Both the position numbers and the translations under genes were made by a program. From contig JABANN010000495.1 of NCBI GenBank assembly GCA_013115125.1, forward strand, positions 1 through 25,569: a DNA stretch of 25,569 nucleotides. Direction: 5' to 3'. Source of the DNA: Perkinsus olseni (Eukaryota > Perkinsozoa > Perkinsida). This document shows, in pieces, positions 19,105-25,569 of this stretch. A model generated the notes under the pieces. It had not been told where the DNA came from. It searched no databases and was given only the letters and a program-made list of their open reading frames with translations. How positions within the stretch are numbered: the first letter of the stretch is position 1; each line of letters starts with the position of its first letter.

Positions 19105-19299
19105 CTAGAGGTCAACGCAGTGACATTCACCGTACCATTGAAGCTGGCAATATTGACCCGAGGGGCATGGGCCGCTGCAGTAGCTCGTAGGACAACTATA
19201 TGGACCAGCTAGAGCACGCAGGTGGCCATCGCACTGCACGGTGCGAGATAGCATGGCGAAGCAGATGATAGCCATTAGGGAGAGGTGGGTCTGAACCAT
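19105..19299 (-). CDS. Small secreted six-cysteine peptide (copy D), 64 aa
   Basis: Intact minus-strand frame with ATG at 19299. The signal peptide is MVQTHLSLMAIICFAMLS followed by RTVQC, then a short linker DGHLRAL. The mature region is SCPTSYCSGPCPSGQYC, then a WYGECHC end. The six mature cysteines follow C-x4-C-x3-C-x5-C-x7-C-x-C, identical to copy B although most other mature residues differ. Upstream, TTACAG and the 12-nt leader ATTATCATTAAT are conserved. Two palindromes lie just before the acceptor (19321-19335, 19340-19356). It is a near-identical relative of degraded copy C over the leader and 3' end. Likely exported and disulfide-bonded; the function is unknown. Confidence 0.82.
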   Translation of the reverse strand: MVQTHLSLMAIICFAMLSRTVQCDGHLRALAGPYSCPTSYCSGPCPSGQYCQLQWYGECHCVDL

Positions 19300-19314
19300 A
19301 TTAATGATAATCTG
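19300..19314 (-). promoter_or_regulatory. Conserved splice acceptor and 12-nt leader of peptide gene D
   Basis: TTACAG, then ATTATCATTAAT, then ATG on the minus strand. The 12-nt leader is identical to copy A and differs by one base from copies C and E, which is stronger conservation than the coding part shows. Confidence 0.6.
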
Positions 19315-19320
19315 TAAGGG

Positions 19321-19356
19321 ACAGCCATCGGCTGTACACAGTCCCTCTGAGGGACT
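19321..19356. repeat. Paired hairpins upstream of peptide gene D
   Basis: 19321-19335 is ACAGCC-ATC-GGCTGT and 19340-19356 is AGTCCCTC-T-GAGGGACT, both perfect. The second begins 41 nt upstream of the ATG at 19299, close to the offset of the hairpins in copies B and C. Confidence 0.8.
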
Positions 19357-20461
19357 CCCTCACAAGACTACCGAATGCAACATGAGGAGCAAGGCATGGG
19401 TGGAGTGGCCGTCGGTCGTACGTGAGTGCATAGCTGTCATCTCGATCACGCAGCGCAGGGGCTTGTCGAATGAGGCGATATGGTGCGCACGGAGCATCAT
19501 AGCCCTAGAGGTCTATGTAGCAGTAGAGCATGCCTTCTTCGCTGCATGATGCACCCACAAAGCGTCGTGACGCGGGGACACGAAGACTCGAGAGGTGTGC
19601 CGCTGTTACTCATATGCGCTGATCCTCTTGTGCAGACGTGCACAGCTAATACTTAATACCCCCGAGAAGAACTTATAATGAACCTTTCGACGTATCTTGA
19701 CTTCCCGTTCTCCATGAGAAACAACACCAACAAGCCCTTTTCGGGCGACGTCCATACTGTGTGCGCCGGTGTGAGTTCGCTCGATCACCATCTGGTGTGT
19801 GTAAGTTTGACCCAAACGCCGTTTTAACTAGGAAACTAGGGAAACACAATATCTTGTGTAAGGAACCGAGAAGCTCTTTCTTCACACCATTGTTGCAGTT
19901 GCTTTGGCTCGCCATTGGAAATACTTGCACAAGCAGACGTTGAGGATAGTCTGCGACGAGATCACCATTTGACTCGGGAGCGAATACTCGCACAGAGCAA
20001 GCGCAATTCCACCACGAAAAGAAGGCCACAGAAGGGATCATGCTACTCTCGAGCGTGCTCGCTGCTAACTTGAACCATGTACGGGTCTGAGAGGCTCAGT
20101 AGCCGGTCGCGTAGTGGCCGGTCGCGTTGCTCTTGTATAAGCTAATGCTAGCAGTTGCCTTAGGCTACGTATTGTCGAATCGTCGTCCCGATTTCGTACA
20201 GTAGGTCTTTCCCCTCCGAGCTCGCCTGTGCCGCCCTACGCTCTCAGGGCCAGCGGTGGCGGCGGGCCCGTGACCGGTGACCGGTCTGCATCGCTCGAAA
20301 TACGGAATTCCAGTGCGATTCGAGACGTCTCGTCTTGATGGGAATTGCATGATGCGGTATCGCCTGGCTTGCAGCTCTTCGTTCTACTAGTCTATACGCG
20401 ATTCATCCTAAGGCTCCACAGAGCACATCCCCATTTTTCTGAAGAATTCTGTCCTCTGTGA
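19357..20461. other. Intergenic stretch, no assigned gene
   Basis: Open frames on both strands (up to 122 codons, minus, 19673-20041) have no recognisable motifs. A perfect palindrome GACCGGT-G-ACCGGTC lies at 20272-20286. Possible splice acceptors for the next gene (CTCCACAG near 20420) are present. Confidence 0.4.
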
Positions 20462-21037
20462 ATGGCTGCCACCATCAGCATCGTTGCCCTGCCACTGCTC
20501 CTGGCTGTGCTGCCGTCAAGCGGCCAGCCATTGTTGCAACCAAGGAACGACGCCGACTCTCCCTCTCTCTCCGGTCGAGTTTTCGCTGTAAGGTCGCAGA
20601 ATCAAAGCGTGGCTGTAAGATTCACAAACTCGAGTGGCGTGGATGAGGTCCATATACTTTTCCAAGATCTTGACTTTGGGGTCATACAAGTCGTGTTGCC
20701 CTATTACGTCCGAGAGTACCCCTTCGTGAGCAACCTCAATGTTCACACTGTTCGTTTGCGTTGGAGATCTAAGAGTTGCGAAAAATTTGGTAAGAAGCTC
20801 GAAGCAGCGGGACTGCTCGACAACCCTGATGAGTGCATCAACAGCCTCGAGTACGGCACGGATCCAGACGATGCTGAGACATGCGTGATAGTTATATCAC
20901 AGTTGATTGACGAGCTTGATACTCTAGAAGAAGTAACGGGGCAAGACATCCCTCCCTTGACGAAAGATTTTGGCATGCTCGTCTTTCTGCGGTCTGCGCC
21001 TGCCGTCCTTCGGCAGCATCGTCCACAGAACCCGTAG
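20462..21037 (+). CDS. Orphan secreted protein, 191 aa
   Basis: The frame opens with a clear signal peptide (MAATISIVALPLLLAVLPSS, cleavage probably before or after GQP). The mature chain has two N-glycosylation-type sites early on (NQSV and NSSG). A beta-strand-like middle (VAVRFTNSS, VHILFQDLDFGVIQVVLPYYV) is followed by a helical Lys/Glu stretch with three cysteines (SCEKFGKKLEAAG, DECINS, ETCVIV) and an acidic helix (LIDELDTLEEV). There is no transmembrane segment after the signal peptide, so it is probably exported or sent to a secretory compartment. I do not recognise the family; a lineage-specific secreted protein is likely. Start at 20462 is chosen because it gives the full signal peptide. 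An extra 3' exon cannot be excluded. Confidence 0.7.
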   Translation: MAATISIVALPLLLAVLPSSGQPLLQPRNDADSPSLSGRVFAVRSQNQSVAVRFTNSSGVDEVHILFQDLDFGVIQVVLPYYVREYPFVSNLNVHTVRLRWRSKSCEKFGKKLEAAGLLDNPDECINSLEYGTDPDDAETCVIVISQLIDELDTLEEVTGQDIPPLTKDFGMLVFLRSAPAVLRQHRPQNP

Positions 21038-21942
21038 CTAATCGTCAACGTGGAGAGCTTTATCGCTCTCTTTTAACCCTGCTTCATGTCGTGCTCACTA
21101 TTTTGTATACTTAAACTAAGCTGTTGCTTTTTACGAGTGGATAATGGCTCGAAGCTACTACGAAGCTGAAACCGAAGTGAATATGCACACACAGATGAGC
21201 TCTGAAAGTTTCGCAGTAGAGGGATGAAGGCAGGCTTCTCCCTCCAGAGGCAAAAAATGAAAACAGCTGAGGTCAGCTGTGAAAGTCGAGAAAGTACGCA
21301 AACTTCGCGTGACAAGGAGAATCACGCCCACTCAGCGACACTCCTATAAGGTACTCCATGATTAACAGTGTCTGGCTTGCGAAGTGCATCACCATCATGA
21401 GTTCATGACAATGATCTACTCGAGAGACACACCACCGGCTGACGAACCGGTGGACGTGAGATAACATCTCTTGGAACGGCCCCACGCGAGTTCGGCGGCA
21501 ATAGGCCATCAATTATGTTTTTTGGGGGGGGGCGCTCCAGCTGTTGAAGCCACTGTTGTGGAAGTTAGCAGGGTCCATCGCATAGGGTACTGGACTTCTG
21601 ATGATATCTTTTCACTACGTGGACCTCAGCTAGCGAGACTGTTCAAAAGCAGACTAGGATTGCACTGTGATCGCGGTCGGCTTACGAACGCCAGATAACG
21701 CTCCCGGGTGGATTGAAAGATGTAGCTCATCAGGACTTTGAAGCACTCACTTCCGCGCGATCAACACAATTGCTCCGGACAACAGTGAAGCTCTATCGCA
21801 CGGAGCAGTTCACGAGAGAGAGCCAGTGAGAACATCGAGACGCGGACGACAACCATCCTAGGACTGAACGCCCGAACTTTTCCTTTTTTTCGCTTCTCGG
21901 GGCAATAGCTGTCGCATGGTAGTTGAGTGAAGGGAGCCCCAC
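21038..21942. other. Intergenic stretch, no assigned gene
   Basis: No recognisable coding region or RNA gene. It includes a run of nine G at about 21525-21534 and, just before the PB1 gene, a pyrimidine tract (about 21875-21898) followed by CAATAG, a plausible splice acceptor for that mRNA. Confidence 0.4.
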
Positions 21943-22545
21943 ATGGTCGAAGTCGCCCTAAAGTTCCACTTCCGGAACCAGAAGACCCGACGCCTGCTGC
22001 CGGACTCTGTCGATACTCACGCTAAGCTTGTCGAGATTGTGGCCGATCAGTGGCCCGAGTTGGGCGGCGAAGCGAAGCTGGACTTCACCTATGTCGATGA
22101 TGCTGGTGACAGATGCCTCTTCCACAGAGATTCCTGGAAGGATGCTGTGGAGCTGGCTCGTCGGGCGGTGGTGGGGACCTTGAAGCTCCCCACCATCAAC
22201 ATCTACGTCAGCACGAGCCCACCCAGTCCTTCACAAGACACTCAGGGGGCGGCTGCGATTGACTTGTCCGCTGCTCCCAAGAGAACTCTAGAGTCCACAG
22301 GAAGCCAGACCACCGCCGCCAAGGTCGCCAAGACTGACAAGTCCAAGCGAGTGGCGGCTAAATCAGCAGCAGCCACCGGCAGGACCAAGAGCAATGCGAC
22401 CAGTAGAAGGTCCTCGCCAGCCGAAGCGGAAGTGGTCGTAGTGAAAACCGAGGCCTCCGGGTCGAAGACTCGTCGAAGCTCTCGGATTGCCGCCCAGCGT
22501 GGGGACTCGGCGGTGAAGAAGGAGACGATAGATATGCTCGACTAG
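21943..22545 (+). CDS. PB1-domain protein with basic, nuclear-type tail, 200 aa
   Basis: Residues 1-90 look like a PB1 domain. A first strand carries a lysine (VALKFHFRN, K7) and an OPCA-like motif reads TYVDDAGDRCLFHRDSWKDAV at ~49-69. Having both the basic and the acidic face suggests a type I/II PB1 that can pair in chains or heterodimers. Residues 95-200 are low-complexity, rich in Ser, Ala, Thr and Lys/Arg, with NLS-like patches (KVAKTDKSKR at ~127-136, KTRRSSR at ~175-181). Two sites fit the SUMO consensus psi-K-x-E: VKTE at 167-170 and VKKE at 191-194. No kinase or zinc finger is attached, which is unusual, as PB1 is mostly found in larger scaffold or kinase proteins. The partner is unknown. 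Confidence 0.7.
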   Translation: MVEVALKFHFRNQKTRRLLPDSVDTHAKLVEIVADQWPELGGEAKLDFTYVDDAGDRCLFHRDSWKDAVELARRAVVGTLKLPTINIYVSTSPPSPSQDTQGAAAIDLSAAPKRTLESTGSQTTAAKVAKTDKSKRVAAKSAAATGRTKSNATSRRSSPAEAEVVVVKTEASGSKTRRSSRIAAQRGDSAVKKETIDMLD

Positions 22546-24019
22546 TGGCATCGTAAGTTGTAGAGTTTCTTGTGACTTCATGGTGATCTGAGTTGGTGAT
22601 CACTCCCAGTGGGAGTCTCCCACCCCGGCAGGAAGGCTTTCATGGTCCCTATGGTTTCCCGCATTCCGCTTCAGGTTGAAAGGCTCATAGCGACTATACT
22701 ATACAGAAATGGCGTCCTAAGCATGGACATCAGCGCACGTGTAGCGTATTTCGGGCTTGTGACGCGAAGCTCACGGAGGATACCGATACAGCTGCTGGTT
22801 GAAGCTATCATAATGTCGTTGTCTCCCTCACTCATTCTCCCAGATTGTTCCATGACAGTCCTTGCGCCTAGTCGCAGTGCTGCCCAGTCGCCTCGAAGGG
22901 TTCTCCATCTTCCTCCCTAGCCGCTACACCAGCCTCGCCTCTGCCTCTGTCTAGCCGGCAGGACTGAGCGTTGGAAATTCTTGAACTCGAACCACTCGAA
23001 TGAATTCTATGTCGCTTCACGAGACATGAGGCTCTGATTCAGAGCAAACCATCTGGTATTGCTCAGATAGCAACCGAGGATTCAGCCATGTAGTCGCACG
23101 CCTCCATCGGAGGGACTCGCACGCCCCGAATAGCTGTGGGGTGCACTTGGATTGTGAACTGCACCAAAACGGCAATGTGAAGTAAAACGGTGATCAGAGG
23201 TGAGAAGTATATAGAAGATAATTCGGAGGGAGCAGCGGACCGCTGCCAGCGGTCAGCAGCCCCGATCACTTCCCCGCAACGGTGGGGCCGCTCAGTGCGG
23301 TGGTGTTAGTATACACTACAACTGAAGTTGCGTGCAGCTCACCGATTAGCGCGTTGATTGAAGGTTTCCCTACAATACAGTAGGGTCAAGAGTATAAGCC
23401 ACAAGTCCGGCGCAGCGGACAGTCCGGAGACTTCCGAGGAGGCCAGCGAGGGGCGCGACTTTTCATCGGCTCTGTGCACACTTCGGGCGGTCGAGCAAGG
23501 ACGAAGCGAGCACTGGATCTCGATCATGGGATCAGCTTTTTCCGTTCTGTGCTCTGGACTCTACTAGGAACCCTGAGGAGGGTCTATCGCGGTACACACG
23601 TAAACTGTGTGCCTTTCCGACAACATCACGGTGTAAGCACGCGTAGGGCTGTACACTGAACACAGTCGAAGCGAATCTTGGGTTCACTCATGTTGATGTC
23701 ATCAACTTGATGATGTTAGGAAAGATACCTCCTCTGCAGAGCCCCCAGGGACAATAAATGCTATCGCTACTTCGAAGAAGTGCATTCGTCGGGGACGCCC
23801 GGCTAGTCGCATTTTAGGGCTAAGCGTGAGTAACTTATCCTGAACGCAACTCAGCACTGCTAGTAGAGTGATGCCTGATGCCTGCCCCACTAAAACTTGC
23901 CCATACGCGAAAATCGTTTATGAGAGCATCGAACAAATTTGACCAGCATCAATAGGATGCAACTCCCGCCAAAAAAATCGGCAGCCCCCTCCCGCGTGCA
24001 CAGCGCCACAGTGAATCAA
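22546..24019. other. Intergenic stretch with palindromes
   Basis: Perfect palindromes lie at 22602-22616 (ACTCCCA-G-TGGGAGT), 23031-23045 (GCTCTGA-T-TCAGAGC) and 23238-23254 (GACCGCT-GCC-AGCGGTC). A + strand frame at 22609-22920 contains a protein-like stretch (VERLIATILYRNGVLSMDIS) but nothing recognisable. I assign no gene. Confidence 0.4.
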
Positions 24020-24203
24020 TCAGATGCACAAGCATTGGAAAATATCAGCGTCGTAGGCACATCTATGAGGAGGGGGGCAAAGCGCACAGAAATGGGGGCA
24101 GACGAGCTTTCCCCAAGCCACGGAGTTGGGCATCGCACTCTGGGGGGCCAGATAGCAGGGCAAACCAGATAATGGTGATGAGGGAGAGGTTGGTCTTAGC
24201 CAT
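24020..24203 (-). pseudogene. Degraded secreted cysteine-rich peptide gene (copy E)
   Basis: On the minus strand TTCACAG, the leader GTTATCATTAAT and the ATG at 24203 are conserved, and the signal peptide reads MAKTNLSLITIIWFALLSG, ending in ECDAQLRGL. A cysteine-rich tail ending in a QCLCI-like CxC is still recognisable at DNA level down to about 24020. The copy looks broken, with about one break. No hairpin is seen at the usual upstream offset. Confidence 0.65.
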
Positions 24204-24889
24204 ATTAATGATAACCTGTGAAGGATAGTCGCGGTAGCCTCACTCAGTATCTCTCAACGGTAATGAAGGGTACCCAGTACAATCGAGTGCAAGGGGGCTA
24301 TTCGAACCCTCTCGCCCAGAGAGGCGTTTTCGTTTCCCCTCAGGGCCGCGATGAACCTTAGGAGCTTCGCCGAGCAGCCCAGTCGTACGTTCGTCACTAT
24401 TGTTTCCATATAGCTGGGGACAAGAGTATTTCTAGCTTGCCACAGCTAATTGGGCTACGCGCTAGCCTAGCTACGGCGAATTGGACGCGCGTCAACCCAG
24501 CAGCGTTTAACAGAGCGCAGGTGGTGTATAACCGGCAACTTGCTCCCATTCAAAGCATGCTGAAATCAAGATACTGCTCCCTCCCTCACACTTCGGCCTC
24601 AACGCCGTGTACAGCGGTCTCCCATAGCCAGACGACACCGCGTGCCAAGCTTCTTCGCGTGTACGAAGTCGCGGAGGGGTTGAATAAGTCGATTCGCAAT
24701 AGCAATCAGGAGAGTCTCCTCGGGTCAACTGTGCGCGACAAGCAGAGGTGAAGGACGTCCACGATCACTTCAAACTCGGAGGTCGGTATCCGGGAAGAGA
24801 GACGAGCTCGATAACGATGAGAGTCTGTCGTCGGAACAGCAAGTTCCTCAAAGGTGACCACTGCAAATGCACCATAGTGACAAAATAGT
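24204..24889. other. Intergenic stretch 5' of peptide copy E
   Basis: No recognisable gene. A + frame at 24437-24751 (104 codons) has no domain I know. A stem with 6-bp arms (CCTCTC/GAGAGG, 5-nt loop) lies near 24308-24324. Confidence 0.4.
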
Positions 24890-25180
24890 GACGACTATAG
24901 TGTACGCTATGTAACAGCTACAGCCTGGTTCAGTACCACTCAGCTCTTAGATTGCTGCTACTACGACCATTAGTATCAGATAACCGGCTCACCTTATTCT
25001 GCGCCTTGCACTCGCGTGCATGAGTATACGTGCTACACTAAGCTTAGCTTAGCTCAGTAAGCTGTAAATCACATTATTGCGTAGCTCCCATTCAGGCCAA
25101 TTTTATCTCTCTTTGAGCCCCGTCTCAAATAACCACGCTGTACTGAGTTATAGTGCACACACAACTACTGTGTCACATCT
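24890..25180. repeat. Partial copy of the R1-type repeat (R4)
   Basis: It matches R1 at about 2690-2945 through a GATAACCGGCT/GATGACCGGCT stretch, TTGCACTCGCGTGCATGAGT, CTCTTTGAG.C.CGTCTC and CTGAGTTA. As with R1-R3 it lies on the 5' side of a peptide-gene copy (E), about 700 bp away. Confidence 0.6.
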
Positions 25181-25220
25181 ATCATCACATCAGCATGAGC
25201 ACATTCACGTACAGCAACAT

Positions 25221-25569
25221 CTATATGCCATCGATCAGAGTATCATAGATCGACTTAACATTCTCCTTCAACTGCCTCTTCCGCTCATTAACATCATCTT
25301 TCTCAGCTGGCTTCTTCTGCTTGCTGACCGCCTTTCCGTACTCGAGTAGTTGTTTCTCGCAAGTCTCCACGCAGGGTTGTCGATTTCCATGAAATCGCGA
25401 AACGATTTCCGAAATTCGAATTTCATAGTGAAATTTCAATGAAATTCATTTCATTATCGGAAAATGCGAATTTGTCGCTCCGTCGCACAGCGACGGATTC
25501 TTCCCTACCCCTTGAGCTCCTCTCGGTCTTGGGGCAGGAACGCCTGTAGACATTGTCCTTTGACGACGC
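25221..25569 (-). CDS. 3' end of a minus-strand gene leaving the window (partial)
   Basis: On the minus strand a terminal exon reads a charged helical sequence (QLLEYGKAVSKQKKPAEKDD, then NERKRQLKENVKSIYDTL, ending IDGI and a stop at 25221). Farther upstream near 25510-25550 a second exon-like piece reads AFLPQDREELK after a TACAG acceptor. The AT-rich palindromic block between them is probably an intron, with a donor near GTAGGG at about 25507-25512. I do not recognise the family. The Lys/Glu-rich coiled-coil-like tail would suit a scaffold or chaperone-type protein, but that is only a remark on composition. Confidence 0.4.

Noticed and set aside
22609-22920. 103-codon plus-strand frame after the PB1 gene
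   Set aside because: Part looks protein-like, but it starts within a palindrome, has no family match and no clear splice or start context.

Overview
The window looks like nuclear DNA of a unicellular eukaryote with compact, intron-bearing genes. Spliced genes, very short introns (mostly 39-46 nt in the best-resolved gene), a eukaryotic tRNA-Ser(UGA), a SMYD-like SET protein, Misato and cyclin H all point to a protist. A Perkinsus-like alveolate is my best guess. That is inference from gene style and the likely use of spliced-leader acceptors, not proven by the sequence.

Layout. The left 2 kb is retroelement debris: a reverse transcriptase/RNase H fossil on the + strand, then a minus-strand LTR fossil with a 108-bp LTR and a tRNA-complementary primer site, then a 90-bp near-perfect palindrome. 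From 2 to 8.1 kb lies a repeat-rich block: two diverged copies of a ~1.4-1.6 kb repeat (R1, R2), a fragment of a third, a ~280-bp duplicated unit, and several minus-strand copies of a small gene for a secreted six-cysteine peptide (one intact, others degraded). From 8.1 to 10.9 kb I see no convincing gene, but there are many short perfect palindromes and a tRNA-like pol III head.

From 10.9 to 18.6 kb is a co-oriented (+) host gene block: Misato/DML1 (multi-exon), cyclin H (nine exons traced by homology and splice phase, with a tRNA-Ser gene antisense inside one intron), a probable small unknown gene, and an intronless SET/SMYD-like lysine methyltransferase. From 18.6 kb to the end are a second intact cysteine-rich peptide gene (minus), an orphan secreted protein (+), a PB1-domain nuclear-type protein (+), another degraded peptide copy (minus), a fragment of the repeat family, and the 3' end of a minus-strand gene leaving the right edge.

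Most unusual signals. (1) A dispersed family of secreted cysteine-rich peptides with a conserved leader, 5' leader sequence and splice acceptor, sharing C-x4-C-x3-C-x5-C-x7-C-x-C in the two intact copies. (2) A hairpin at the same offset upstream of four copies, with a different sequence in each. (3) A strong excess of perfect palindromes with exactly one central base, several present in one paralogous repeat copy and absent from its partner. (4) Misato exon-1-like fragments inside the repeat family. All alignments were made by eye from translations and remembered family sequences; no database search was run.
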